From contig JAVETB010000003.1 of assembly GCA_034006265.1 (NCBI GenBank), positions 15,242 through 79,241 on the forward strand: a stretch of DNA of 64,000 bases. The letters are read 5' to 3'. A model generated the notes under the pieces. The model was not told the origin of the DNA. It was given only the letters and a program-made list of their open reading frames with translations, and ran no database searches. This DNA is from Syntrophus sp034006265. Lineage in GTDB: Bacteria > Desulfobacterota > Syntrophia > Syntrophales > Syntrophaceae. Of the stretch, positions 1 through 9,007 are shown in pieces (position 1 is the stretch's first letter; each line of letters starts with the position of its first letter). Both the position numbers and the translations under genes were made by a program.

Positions 1-331
1 CCGCCGCAAGGCGGACCAGGGCGTCGCCGTCGTTATAAGTCAGGGACAGGGGCTTCTCCACGAAGACGTGCTTCCCCGCATGGAGGGCCGCACGGGCCAG
101 CTGAAAATGCTGTGCCGCCGGCGCGGCGATAACGGCCCCCTGAATATCCGGATCGTTCAGGATGGAACCAAAATCATCAGCGACAGCCACATCCGGGTAA
201 TCCTTCGGAATCTGTTGGCGCGTCTGCGGCTCCGCATCGCAGACCGTTTTCAAGACTCCCAACTGTGAAAAATTCCGTACGAGGTTCTTTCCCCAATATC
301 CGGCACCGACAACGGCGATATTCCTTGTCAT
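1..331 (-). CDS. Gfo/Idh/MocA family oxidoreductase, N-terminal part (cut by window edge)
   Basis: Only the first 110 codons are in the window. The start is the ATG at 331. Residues 9-14 (GAGYWG) form the Rossmann NAD(P)-binding turn, and EKP at about residues 92-94 is the conserved lysine motif of the family. This family oxidises or reduces sugar and nucleotide-sugar substrates. It lies 18 bp downstream of a DegT aminotransferase and near a UDP-sugar dehydrogenase. That set matches the WbpA-WbpB-WbpE route to UDP-2,3-diacetamido-uronates, so a WbpB/WlbA-like 3-dehydrogenase is the best guess. The assignment of family is firm; the substrate is inferred from neighbours. Confidence 0.85.
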   Translation of the reverse strand, partial: MTRNIAVVGAGYWGKNLVRNFSQLGVLKTVCDAEPQTRQQIPKDYPDVAVADDFGSILNDPDIQGAVIAAPAAQHFQLARAALHAGKHVFVEKPLSLTYNDGDALVRLAA

Positions 332-349
332 CCCTGCTGATCTCCCTCT

Positions 350-1513
350 CTATATCCTGTTGATCACATCGGCAATTTTCTTCTGATCCCCTTCCTTCAG
401 GTAAGGGTGCATGGGAAGGCTGAAGATGCGCTCCGCGCAGTCGGCGCTGACCGGAAAATCCCCCGGTCTGTAGTCCAGGGCGGCAAAAGCGGTCTGGACA
501 TGCAGGGGCTTTGGATAGTAAATCGCCGTCGGGATTCCTTCCTTCTGCAGGGCGGCCTGAATGGCGGATCGCTGAGATCCATTGCGGGCCAGTAGAGAGT
601 ATTGAGCCCAGACGGACAGGGAGCCTTCGGGGATATAAGGGACCACGATGGACCCATTCCCCGCCAGCAGGGACGAATAGCGCTCGGCAACCTGCTGCCG
701 GAGGGTCACTTCTTCGGGAAAGAGGGAAAATTTGGCCAGAAGCACGGCTGCCTGAAGCGTGTCGATCCGGCCGTTGATCCCTACCCGGATGTTGTCGTAT
801 TTGTCGCTGCCTTTTCCGTGGATCCGGACGGAAATCATGGAATCCGCCAGGGCATCGTCATCGGTAAAACACATGCCGCCGTCGCCGTACCCCCCCAGGG
901 GCTTTGCCGGAAAGAAAGAGGTACAGGCGATATCGGCCAGCGATCCGGCCTTTTTCCCATGGTATTCCGCGCCGAAGGCTTGAGCCGCATCCTCAACGAC
1001 GAAAAGGCCATGCTTCTTGGCGATGGCCGTTATCCGATCGTAATCCGCCGGCAGTCCGAAAAGATCGACGGGAATAATTCCCCGTGGGGTCAGTGGCTGT
1101 GCATTCTTGGTTGCCGGCAGGGGGTAGAGTTGGGGATTGTTCTGTTTCACTGCCAAAATGGCCGCTTCGAGCTTCTCCGAGTCGATGTTGTACGTTCTGG
1201 GATCAATATCGACAAAAACCGGAGTGGCGCCAAGCAAAGCGACCACTTCCGCCGTCGCGATAAACGTAAAAGGGGAGGTAAAAATCGCATCCCCCGGACC
1301 GACCCCGTAAGCCATCAGCGCCATCAAAAGAGCGTCCGTTCCCGATGAACAGGAAATGGCATGCTTCACCCCGGTAAAGCCCGCCAGGTTGTCCTCCAGG
1401 TCCTTGACTTCCGGCCCCATGATGTACTGACCGTGATCCATGACTTTCAGGACATTTTCTTCCAATAGGTTGCGGATTCGCTGCTGCTGGGCAGCCAGAT
1501 CAATAAAATCCAT
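350..1513 (-). CDS. DegT/DnrJ/EryC1/StrS aminotransferase (WbpE/WlbC-like)
   Basis: 387 residues, normal for this PLP-dependent sugar aminotransferase family. The family transfers an amino group, usually from glutamate, to a keto group on a nucleotide sugar. EDAAQAFGA at 174-182 holds the cofactor-contacting aspartate, and the Schiff-base lysine is K204 in FFPAKPLGGYGDGG. A GGAAAGG ribosome site precedes the ATG at 1513. The oxidoreductase starts 18 bp downstream, so the two are probably one transcript. With a UDP-sugar dehydrogenase upstream, the likely product is a 3-amino-hexuronate precursor for O-antigen or capsule. The substrate cannot be read from the sequence. Confidence 0.9.
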   Translation of the reverse strand: MDFIDLAAQQQRIRNLLEENVLKVMDHGQYIMGPEVKDLEDNLAGFTGVKHAISCSSGTDALLMALMAYGVGPGDAIFTSPFTFIATAEVVALLGATPVFVDIDPRTYNIDSEKLEAAILAVKQNNPQLYPLPATKNAQPLTPRGIIPVDLFGLPADYDRITAIAKKHGLFVVEDAAQAFGAEYHGKKAGSLADIACTSFFPAKPLGGYGDGGMCFTDDDALADSMISVRIHGKGSDKYDNIRVGINGRIDTLQAAVLLAKFSLFPEEVTLRQQVAERYSSLLAGNGSIVVPYIPEGSLSVWAQYSLLARNGSQRSAIQAALQKEGIPTAIYYPKPLHVQTAFAALDYRPGDFPVSADCAERIFSLPMHPYLKEGDQKKIADVINRI

Positions 1514-1795
1514 GAGATACCTTTCCCCGGTTCTGTTTAAAATGGGTTAAAAAATCGATGATTGTAAAGGTAAAGCTCCGCTTTCTCGATTACAGCAAGC
1601 AATCTTTGCGAACTCTCCAAACAAGGCCTTCCGGCATATTCTCCCGCGCTCTTTACCTTGACCATTCAATTATATACCGTTTATAAAAATGGTTAGGCAA
1701 AAGACAACAAGCGGAGCTTATACATGATCTTCCGGAAAAATTCAACTGTTTGGGGAATCCCACGACCTCGATCCTGCCGGCAACGCAAACTTTCT

Positions 1796-3445
1796 TCAGA
1801 TCTTTTTTATCTGATCCTTCAGCCGTTTGATGTGTCCGCGCCCCAACCCCTTGACCTCGCAGCCGAGAGAAAGGTAGCGGCAGATCCGGCTGTCATCGAG
1901 GATGCCGAAGCAATCCACGACGGCGCAGGGCTTCCCTACTTTATCCAGCAGCTCATCCGGTGAAAGAGACAGATACGATTGATGGCGGACGGCCAGAACC
2001 ACGGCATCGGCACCCCTGAGCGCCTGCTCCAGATCCTGCTGAATGCGGAGTTCCGTCAGCTTTTCCTGGTTCCGGAAAAAGCGCGACCATGAATGCCCCG
2101 GCGCAGGATAGGTGTCCTGCTTTTCGAACTCCCACCAGTGCTGAACATATGGGTCGTGCACGGAAATTTCTCCCCCCATTTCCGTCAGTTTGCGCACGAG
2201 CATCTCGGAACCGCTGTAGCGCGTATCACCCACATCCTCGCGGTAGGAAGCGCCCAGAACGGCGATTTTTGATGCGGCAACGATCTTTCCCATATTGCGC
2301 AGGGCATCACGGACCAGTTCCGCAGCATGGAGCGCCCGGGTGTCGTTGATGTCGATGGCCATGGGCGTCAGCTTGAAAATCTCATCTTCAAACCCCATGA
2401 GGGTACGGTAGGCCCAGACGCCCAGTCCACCGTCCTTGGGGAGGCAGTAACCGCCGATGCCGGGGCCGGGAAAGATCATGTTCGAGTGGGTGGGACGCAC
2501 CTTGATCGCCTGGATCACCTTGATGAGATCCACGCCGTTGCGTTCGGCAAAGAGGCTCCACTCGTCCAGAAAGGCCAGCAGGGTGGCCCGGAAGGAGTTT
2601 TCTACGATCTTGCAGGTCTCACTCTCAATGGGCCGGTCCAGCACCGTCAGGGGGAATTTCTCCACATTCAGGATATCTGAAAGAAATCGCGTTACGTGCT
2701 GGCGGGCCGTTTCGTTCACCCCGCTGCAGACGCGCCAGAAATCGCGGATGGAAGCCACGTATTCCCGGCCAGGCATGACCCGCTCAAAGGAGTGGGCCAG
2801 CAGAGGTTCGGCGGAGTTCAGGCCCCGCCTTTCAAAGGCTTTCTTGACGATGGGATAGGCGATGTATTCCGTTGTGCCGGGGGGAACGGTCGTTTCGATC
2901 AGGACGAGGCATTCCGGACGGATCTTGTCGCCGATGATCCGCAGGCTCTCCTCCAGAGCGGCAATCTCCGCATGGCCTGTCTGGACGTCCCCCAGGTCTT
3001 CCTTGAAATAATCGCACTGCACGTCCACAACGACCACATCGGCCAGGGAAAGGGCATCTTCGGAAAAGGTCGCCATCAGCGTCTTCTTCTCTGTGACGCA
3101 ACGGCGAATGAGAGAAACGACCTCAGGATCTTCCGCCTCCACGGGGGAAACGCCCCGGTTAAACAAGGGGATCTTCCAGAAAGACCGGACCGAGGGCCTC
3201 TGCATGCCAATGACGAACTTGTTGGGTTTGCCTGTCGCTTTGTCGACGGCGTCGGCCACGACTCCGGCCATTACCGCACCGACAAAACCGAGCCCCATCA
3301 CGACGACGATTTCACGACCCAGGTCCCGTTGCGCATTCACCACCTGCCGCAGTCGTTCCAATTCTCCCGGATAGTCTTCCGGCAGAGGCAGGCTGAAGCT
3401 TTCGCCGCCAGGGCTTACTGAGAGCAATCTTTCCTCAGGATTCAT
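1796..3445 (-). CDS. Nucleotide-sugar (UDP-HexNAc) 6-dehydrogenase
   Basis: 549 residues, about 100 longer than typical UDP-glucose or UDP-GlcNAc dehydrogenases. The excess includes a 45-residue N-terminal extension before the NAD-binding GLGFVG (51-56). The middle contains GPGIGGYCLPKD, the equivalent of the family catalytic-cysteine motif. The C-terminal UDP-binding domain is recognisable by VLGASYREDVGDTRYS. The family oxidises C6 of a UDP-sugar to the uronate with two NAD+. I chose the ATG at 3445 because AGGAAGG sits just upstream; an in-frame ATG at 3490 has no such site. A 282-bp gap separates it from the aminotransferase, but the genes fit one pathway. Confidence 0.87.
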   Translation of the reverse strand: MNPEERLLSVSPGGESFSLPLPEDYPGELERLRQVVNAQRDLGREIVVVMGLGFVGAVMAGVVADAVDKATGKPNKFVIGMQRPSVRSFWKIPLFNRGVSPVEAEDPEVVSLIRRCVTEKKTLMATFSEDALSLADVVVVDVQCDYFKEDLGDVQTGHAEIAALEESLRIIGDKIRPECLVLIETTVPPGTTEYIAYPIVKKAFERRGLNSAEPLLAHSFERVMPGREYVASIRDFWRVCSGVNETARQHVTRFLSDILNVEKFPLTVLDRPIESETCKIVENSFRATLLAFLDEWSLFAERNGVDLIKVIQAIKVRPTHSNMIFPGPGIGGYCLPKDGGLGVWAYRTLMGFEDEIFKLTPMAIDINDTRALHAAELVRDALRNMGKIVAASKIAVLGASYREDVGDTRYSGSEMLVRKLTEMGGEISVHDPYVQHWWEFEKQDTYPAPGHSWSRFFRNQEKLTELRIQQDLEQALRGADAVVLAVRHQSYLSLSPDELLDKVGKPCAVVDCFGILDDSRICRYLSLGCEVKGLGRGHIKRLKDQIKKI

Positions 3446-4475
3446 AGACCTTCCTTTCTTCAACAGAAAATTATTGATTTCATGATTCACAGCAATCCAT
3501 TTCCGGGGATGCCCTTCAGGACCTTCTCTCCGGACATGCGGATTGACCGTTTACCGTTCCCGTCCGCAAGACGGATCCGCCGACAGATCACAGCAAAAGA
3601 CAGGCCACAGCATCATTCCGGATGCCGATGCAGAGCGGAACGTATTGAAAGGATGAAGGCGGCCGGCCTGCACCGATGCAATTCCCCATGCATTCGCGAC
3701 GCGAACGGCGGTCCATTCATCAGCAGCTTTGGGATGGTTTTGATCGCGCAACCATGGGATCGCCTTCTTTTTCAAAGCTCCATGACGCTGTCCCGGATCA
3801 TGCCGGGCCGGGGGTAGGCCTGTTAAAAGTTGCAGGTCTTGAAGGTTTTGATCAACATGGCCGTCATCGGAAAAGGCAGCTGGTTTCATGAGGGTAACAT
3901 CCGGCATCAAGAGCAGCGCTAACTGGAACAAAAAAGACCGCCCGGACCGGTCGCAGCTAATGGTCTGAAAAAGCACGGAAACTCGATTGACAAGCCGAAA
4001 GCCAAGATCACGTATCCTGAAACGACGGGCCATCCTCCTGAAGATAAAAACGACGGCAGACCTTATTAAAAACCTTCGGGAAAGTCAATCTTTTTTAACC
4101 GTGCCATGCGCCTGTTTCTCCGTAAAACGTCGTTGTTTTTTTTGCAAGATAAGTTGAATAAACCCTTTACAAACCGGCTTATGAATCGGGAAAACGGGAC
4201 ATGTCTCCGTCGGGAGAAAGAATCGGCTCAACGGATCCATTCCCCTCCCGAGGCAAAAATGCTTTTCTTTGACCTTCCCGATGTGATAAGCGGAGTTCTA
4301 TTAAGGGGTGGAGTGCAGCCTGTTGTCCGCAGCATCCCGATCCGACGAGGCTCGTAGACCGCTTTGAATCTCATGGACCTTCAACAACCGGGGGATTATT
4401 TCCCCCTGAGGTCTTTTCCTTCAGCGGCCCCCCTCGGACATCCCCCCGGAAATACACTGATTGTAAGGAGTTTCC
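3446..4475. other. About 1 kb without a convincing gene
   Basis: No reading frame here looks like a protein family I recognise, and frames on both strands lack good ribosome sites at sensible spacing. Short open frames exist (for example 3551-4033 minus) but have the composition of chance frames. The 3' end carries a GC-rich hairpin described separately. The stretch could be a decayed gene or mobile element, or a long regulatory region. Confidence 0.5.
4376..4417 (+). terminator. GC hairpin followed by TTTT upstream of the zinc-ribbon gene
   Basis: The inner stem is GGGGG (4390-4394) paired with CCCCC (4402-4406) around a 7-nt loop. An outer arm GACCTTCA (4376-4383) pairs with TGAGGTC (4407-4413) with one bulge, and TTTT follows. 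It may be a terminator of whatever is read from the 1-kb gap, or a leader structure for the gene starting at 4476. Confidence 0.35.
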
Positions 4476-4925
4476 ATGCCTACCGTTGGCGATCTCATTG
4501 ATGCCTATTGTCTGCGCTGCAGACTGACCCTCTCCCACGTCATCCTCTACGAGGTGGGCGGATCCATTGACAAGGTCAAATGCAGGACCTGCGGTGCGGA
4601 GCACAAGTATCGCGGAACGAAGCCGGAAAGCCAGCGCGGCGCCGGCCTTCTGAAACGGGCCGGCGGAAGGCGGGGGACATCTGCAAGCCCCTCTTCGAAA
4701 GCTGAAAAGGCAAACCCGGTGCTCAGGGAATGGACTCAAAAGCTTGAAGATCTCAAGGACGAAGGGGGAGTCCAAACCTATTCCATCAGCGGATCCTATT
4801 CTCCAGGAGTGGCAATCCGCCATCCGAGCTTCGGAATTGGATTTGTGGAAAAGGTCATTTCCGAAACCCGGATGGATGTCCTTTTTCAGGATGCCCTGCG
4901 CCGAATGGCCATGAACATGCCCTGA
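4476..4925 (+). CDS. Zinc-ribbon protein with C-terminal CarD/Tudor-like segment
   Basis: 149 residues. The N-terminus has two CxxC pairs (YCLRC and KCRTC) separated by about 20 residues, which should form a zinc ribbon. The middle is a basic, low-complexity linker. The last 45 residues (SPGVAIRHPSFGIGFVEKV...) look like the small beta-barrel of CarD- or PcrA-tail-type proteins, which often contact RNA polymerase. AAGGAG precedes the ATG by 5 nt. It stands alone on the plus strand and converges with the flavodoxin gene, with one base between them. No named function is known to me; a nucleic-acid or polymerase-associated role is only an inference from the domains. Confidence 0.7.
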   Translation: MPTVGDLIDAYCLRCRLTLSHVILYEVGGSIDKVKCRTCGAEHKYRGTKPESQRGAGLLKRAGGRRGTSASPSSKAEKANPVLREWTQKLEDLKDEGGVQTYSISGSYSPGVAIRHPSFGIGFVEKVISETRMDVLFQDALRRMAMNMP

Positions 4926-4926
4926 C

Positions 4927-5409
4927 CTATCCCTTCAGTTTCTTCACCAGGTCCGCCACCCTTTTCCCCAGTTTGGCTCCATTGACTTTGGTGGCTGCAT
5001 CCGGCGCTCCGGTGCAGGAGACGCCGTAATGCCCCGTAGCGTCCATGGGGTCTCCCACAACAATCATTCCGTAGATCAAAAGGACCTGGAGCAGGGAGAT
5101 CAGGGTCGTTTCCTTGCCGCCGGAAAGGTCTCCCGACGTGGCAAAGGCGGCGCCGACCTTATCGGCCATTCTCGGGCGGGCCCCTACGAAGGAATCCAGC
5201 ATGGCCTTCATCTCCCCGGCCATCCCGCCAAAGTAGACAGGGGAGCCGATGATGATTCCATCAGAGCGGAGAAAGTCCTCTTTCGTCACCTCGGCAATCG
5301 GCTTCAGCAGACAGTCTACGGAATCCACCTCCTGAACGCCCCGGGACACCTCCTCGGCCAACTCTTTCGTGTGACCTGTCCGGGAAAAATACGTAACCAG
5401 AACCTGCAT
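4927..5409 (-). CDS. Flavodoxin-like NAD(P)H:quinone oxidoreductase family protein (WrbA-like)
   Basis: 160 residues with an FMN-binding start (VTYFSRTGHTKELA, the phosphate loop) and the GSPVYFGGMAGEMKAMLD segment typical of the WrbA/flavodoxin superfamily. Such proteins carry FMN and reduce quinones or act as electron carriers. AGGAGG lies 7 nt before the ATG at 5409. The frame stays open further upstream, but that part does not resemble the family. It follows the M20 amidohydrolase on the same strand after an 86-bp gap, so co-transcription is possible. The exact partner is unknown. Confidence 0.85.
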   Translation of the reverse strand: MQVLVTYFSRTGHTKELAEEVSRGVQEVDSVDCLLKPIAEVTKEDFLRSDGIIIGSPVYFGGMAGEMKAMLDSFVGARPRMADKVGAAFATSGDLSGGKETTLISLLQVLLIYGMIVVGDPMDATGHYGVSCTGAPDAATKVNGAKLGKRVADLVKKLKG

Positions 5410-5495
5410 TTTGACACCTCCTGATGTATAAATGAATGGACCTGTGCGGCAACGGATTTGTCCAGGGAATCTCTTCCACCACTCCTCCACTGCCG

Positions 5496-6773
5496 CTATT
5501 TCTCCTGGTCCGGAAACTTTGTTAGTTCCAGAACAGCTGATGTCATGGCGGCAATCCCGGTCTGAATCGTTGGTTTCGGAACGGGCGCCAGATAGGGGCT
5601 GTGCAGCGGGGGCATGTTTCCTCTGGGATCTGCCATTCCCAGCCCGAAAAAGCAAAGGGGAATCCGCGGCTCTGTTAGGCCGAAATTGGCAAAATCCTCC
5701 GACACCGTTAAAACGGGCATTTCAAGAACCCTGGAACGCCCGAAGGTCCGGCGGAATCGGCGAGCAAGCCTGCGGGTGAGCCCGGGATCGTTGTAAAGCG
5801 CCGGTGTATAACCCCGGAGAGAAAGCCGTGGGAAACGGTTCTCTGGAATTCCGGCGGCCCAGGCAATTCCGTCAGCGGTCCGTTTAATGGCGTGGATGAT
5901 CCGGTCGTGCTGTTCACGGCTCAGGGCCCGGACACTGATCTGGAAGAAGGCCTTTTCCGGAATGATATTGTCCCTCGCGCCGGCGTGAATGGAGGAGACG
6001 GTGAGGACCACCGGTTCCGAGGGATCGGTTTCGCGGCTGATGAGGGTCTGAAAGGCCAGGATCATCTGAGCCGACAGGACGATGGGATCAATGGCCTCAT
6101 GGGGCCGGGCGGCATGCCCTCCCTTTCCGAACACGGTGAGTTCGACCGCTGTCGAACCGGCAAACCAGTAGCCTTCGCGGTAAAAGAGGGATCCCACAGG
6201 TTCAGGCAGTACGTGAAGGCCAAGGATAAAGGCGGGGCGGGGAAATCGGAAAAAGAGGCCATCGGCGATCATGGCCGCTGCTCCGCTGGCGTTCTCTTCC
6301 GCCGGCTGGGCAACCAGGACCAGGGTTCCCCGCCAGAGATCCCGGGCCTTCCCAAGCCATCGAGCCGTTCCGATAAGAACGGTCATGTGAACATCATGAC
6401 CGCAGGCGTGCATGACGCCGACGTTCTGACCCGCCTCCGTAAGCGTCCTGATCCGGCTCGCATAGGGAAGCCCGGTTTTTTCCGTAACCGGAAGAGCGTC
6501 GAGATCCGCCCGGATCATTACCACCGGGCCGGGGCCGTTTTCCAGGACCCCCACCACGCCATAACCTCCAATCCGCGACGAAGTCCGGAAACCGGCCTTT
6601 TCCATCTCGGCCGCCATCCGGCGCGACGTTTGTTCCTCCTTTCCGGAAAGTTCCGGAAAACGGTGGAGCTCCTGGTACAGGCTCTCCAGGAAGGGATATT
6701 CCTCATTCTGGCAGGCCATGATCGCGTTGAGCAGGCCATTCCTTACGAGATCGGGACGTTTTCCGGAACGCAT
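5496..6773 (-). CDS. M20 family amidohydrolase (N-acyl-amino-acid / IAA-amino-acid hydrolase type)
   Basis: 425 residues, a little longer than the usual 390. The metal-site motifs are in order: IRADLDALPV, HACGHDVHMTVLIG, AEENASGA, and a histidine in GLHVLPEP. A dimerisation lid follows. The family hydrolyses amide bonds of N-acylated amino acids using two metal ions. AGAAGGAAG lies 6 nt before the ATG at 6773; an in-frame ATG at 6842 has no ribosome site. The flavodoxin gene follows on the same strand. The true substrate is not predictable from the sequence. Confidence 0.9.
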   Translation of the reverse strand: MRSGKRPDLVRNGLLNAIMACQNEEYPFLESLYQELHRFPELSGKEEQTSRRMAAEMEKAGFRTSSRIGGYGVVGVLENGPGPVVMIRADLDALPVTEKTGLPYASRIRTLTEAGQNVGVMHACGHDVHMTVLIGTARWLGKARDLWRGTLVLVAQPAEENASGAAAMIADGLFFRFPRPAFILGLHVLPEPVGSLFYREGYWFAGSTAVELTVFGKGGHAARPHEAIDPIVLSAQMILAFQTLISRETDPSEPVVLTVSSIHAGARDNIIPEKAFFQISVRALSREQHDRIIHAIKRTADGIAWAAGIPENRFPRLSLRGYTPALYNDPGLTRRLARRFRRTFGRSRVLEMPVLTVSEDFANFGLTEPRIPLCFFGLGMADPRGNMPPLHSPYLAPVPKPTIQTGIAAMTSAVLELTKFPDQEK

Positions 6774-7033
6774 GCAACTTCCTTCTAAAAGTTCAACCTC
6801 TTCGGCATTCCCCGCATGGCGGACATCCACATTTTCCGGCATCCCGCAGGAAAGTTGAAGAGGCTGTCAGCTGCGGTTCTTCAGGCATTGAGGCATTCCG
6901 CGCCCCGGTTGCCGCCGGCGGAAGCGGTCTTCTCTGGGACTTCAAAATCCCAGCACTCCGGAGATCGATTTCTTCCGCCTTTCCTTCCTCTTAAGCACGA
7001 CCCCTCATCCCCTTTGAATACAACGGGCTGATT

Positions 7034-7285
7034 TCATTTTTTGCCGCCGGTAATGTGCAGGGCCAGCCACGGCGTCAGGTTGAAGAGCCATGTTCCTGTT
7101 TTAAACAGGGCCATCCCAGTATAGTGAATCGCATCAAACGTCTCAACAGATAATTGGAACCATCGCCCATGAAGGCGATACATCCAGTCGTGGGCCAGAA
7201 CAAAAACCAGAAACCAGACGAGCAGAAGGCACAGGTTGATCAAGGTACACCAGCCCAGAGCATTGCGAATGTCCCTTAGAGCCAT
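7034..7285 (-). CDS. Small membrane protein (DUF6868-like)
   Basis: 83 residues with a strong hydrophobic segment at about 12-31 and a second near 55-78. The sequence resembles the short DUF6868 proteins (ALGWCTLINL, WFQLSVETFDAIHY). AAGGAGG lies before the ATG at 7285, so the start is clear. It is on the same strand as the TauE-type gene, with about 105 bp between them. The function is unknown. The family name is from memory and not verified. Confidence 0.7.
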   Translation of the reverse strand: MALRDIRNALGWCTLINLCLLLVWFLVFVLAHDWMYRLHGRWFQLSVETFDAIHYTGMALFKTGTWLFNLTPWLALHITGGKK

Positions 7286-7390
7286 GACGTTTCCTCCTTG
7301 AAGAGATCGGTTCGACTGCGGCGGGAACGGAGATCGACGTTTCCCCCCGCCGCCCGGATCTTCTTCTCACCAGTCTTTCCATAACCGCCT

Positions 7391-7774
7391 TCAGGGAAGC
7401 TGGCGCACCGCACTATACACAAGATAGATGCCTAACCCCATGACAAAAACCCCAAAGGCCAGTTTCAGATAGGGGCCGCTGAGGCGGTTGGCAACGATCG
7501 CACCGAGCCATCCGCCCACAAACAGGGCGGCAGCAACGATGAGGGCGGCTTTCAGGTTGACCTGCCCGTGGCGGTAATATTCCAGCACGGCAGCAAGCCC
7601 CACGGGGGGAAGTAGAATGGCAAGGCTTGTTCCGATCGCGGCATGGGTGGAAAACCCGGCCATATAGATCAGAGCGGGAACGATGAGCACTCCACCGCCG
7701 ATTCCGAATAAGCCGGCGGCGATTCCGGAAAAAAGCCCGATAAGGATCAGTAGAATCAGCGGAGCGGAATGCAT
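7391..7774 (-). CDS. Half-size TauE/SafE family membrane protein
   Basis: About 127 residues from the ATG at 7774. The first segment (GLFSGIAAGLFGIGGGVLIVP) is the signature repeat start of TauE/SafE sulfite/anion exporters, followed by three further membrane spans. Full proteins have two such repeats and about 250 residues; this one has a single repeat and a stop. It may work as a homodimer, as single-repeat members are thought to. The start is uncertain: in-frame ATGs at 7801 and 7816 also lack good ribosome sites, and the frame is open to 7939. The substrate is unknown. Confidence 0.75.
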   Translation of the reverse strand: MHSAPLILLILIGLFSGIAAGLFGIGGGVLIVPALIYMAGFSTHAAIGTSLAILLPPVGLAAVLEYYRHGQVNLKAALIVAAALFVGGWLGAIVANRLSGPYLKLAFGVFVMGLGIYLVYSAVRQLP

Positions 7775-8147
7775 AGGAAAGTTCCCCAGGGTTCCAGGCA
7801 TGACGCATATGTGCATAGGGAAAGAGGATATCTCATCGAGGCCGATTTTTTCTTCCGGAAAAAGGCCAACGTCCGCCGGACAGGAGCCAATCCGGGCAAT
7901 CAATAAAATTGATGAGCAATTTCCGATAGATTCTGCCACAGGGTCCTACCTGTGTCAACCAAAAACGGCAGAAACCGCCAGAAGCGAAACACCGGAGCGG
8001 AGTTCCTGAAATATAAAAAGCCTCGGGGATTAGAGCTCCGCGTAAAAGTCCACCCTGGACTTCAGGTGGGTTCGCCCCTCAGGGGACGGATCGGCGTTTG
8101 CCATCAGGCCTGAGGCAGGGCAGACGGCTCGGAATGAGAGGGCAGCG
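7775..8147. other. Intergenic region, 373 bp, with a znuB-end hairpin
   Basis: No gene is seen apart from a possible longer N-terminus of the TauE-type protein. The part nearest znuB contains the terminator-like hairpin at 8043-8069 and a second small palindrome CCCCTCAGGGG. Confidence 0.5.
8043..8069 (-). terminator. Probable terminator after the znu operon
   Basis: Read on the minus strand: CCACCTG, loop AAGTC, CAGGGTGG, then ACTTTT. The stem has one bulged base and is followed by four U. It lies about 80 bp after the znuB stop. Confidence 0.45.
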
Positions 8148-8993
8148 TCACCGCCGCAGCCTGAAAGCCCTTACGCCTAAAACAACCAGCAGGTAAACCA
8201 TGCCGGCAATGATGATCGTCGTGGCGCCCGCCGGAAGATCCGGCCCGTAGCTGACGGCCAGGCCGGCTGTGGTAAAAAGGGCGGTGAGCAGCGTGGAGAG
8301 AGCCATCATGTGCCACAGCCTGTTGGTCAGCTCCCCGGCCACAGCAGCGGGCAGGGTTATCAGCGCAATGACCATGACGATGCCGACCACCGTCACCAGA
8401 AGGACCACCGTCAGAGCCGTCAGGCAGAGAAGCGCCAGGTAGAACCATTCGACACGGATGCCCCGGAGCCGGGCAAATTCCTCGTCGAAGCACAGGGCGA
8501 GAAACTGGTTGTAGAAAAGCACACCGATCATCACGACCAGAACATCGAGTCCAGCGATCATCCAGATGTCCTGGGGCGAAACCATGAGGATACTCCCGAA
8601 GAGATAACTCATGAGATCTTCATTGTAGCCCGGGGTCCTGTAAATGAAAAGGATGCCCGCAGCCATGCCGATGGCCCAGAGAGAGCCGATCACCGTATCC
8701 TCCCGCTGGCGCGCTTTCATGCTCACGACACCGATGATCACCGCGGACGCAAGGGCTGCGAAGACGGCGCCGTAGAGAGGATGCAGCCATTCCATGCCAT
8801 AGACCGTCTGGCAGTAGCGTGCGGCGCCGAGACCGCCCAGAACGGTGTGGGCAATGCTTCCGGCAATGTAGGTGATGCGCTTGGTCACGACATAGCTGCC
8901 GATAATTCCACAGGCAACACTCACCAGCAGGCCGGTGAGAAGAGCATACTGGAGGAAGGGGTAGCGAGGAAGATCCGTCAGGAAAGCAGTCAT
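8148..8993 (-). CDS. znuB: Metal ABC transporter permease (ZnuB/MntB family)
   Basis: 281 residues with about eight membrane spans, the ABC-3 permease fold used for Zn, Mn or Fe uptake. The N-terminal LLTGLLVSVACGIIGSYVVTKR is typical. The start is set at the ATG at 8993, which has GAAGGG 7 nt upstream. A TTG at 9011 would overlap the znuC stop but has no useful spacing. The gene is last in a regulator-znuA-znuC-znuB run. The metal is not certain; zinc is favoured by the His-rich binding protein upstream. Confidence 0.92.
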   Translation of the reverse strand: MTAFLTDLPRYPFLQYALLTGLLVSVACGIIGSYVVTKRITYIAGSIAHTVLGGLGAARYCQTVYGMEWLHPLYGAVFAALASAVIIGVVSMKARQREDTVIGSLWAIGMAAGILFIYRTPGYNEDLMSYLFGSILMVSPQDIWMIAGLDVLVVMIGVLFYNQFLALCFDEEFARLRGIRVEWFYLALLCLTALTVVLLVTVVGIVMVIALITLPAAVAGELTNRLWHMMALSTLLTALFTTAGLAVSYGPDLPAGATTIIIAGMVYLLVVLGVRAFRLRR

Positions 8994-9007
8994 TTTCCAG
9001 CCCTTCG

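Noticed and set aside
3551..4033. A 160-codon minus-strand frame in the large gap
   Set aside because: AGGAGG touches the ATG with no spacing, the composition looks random, and I recognise no family.
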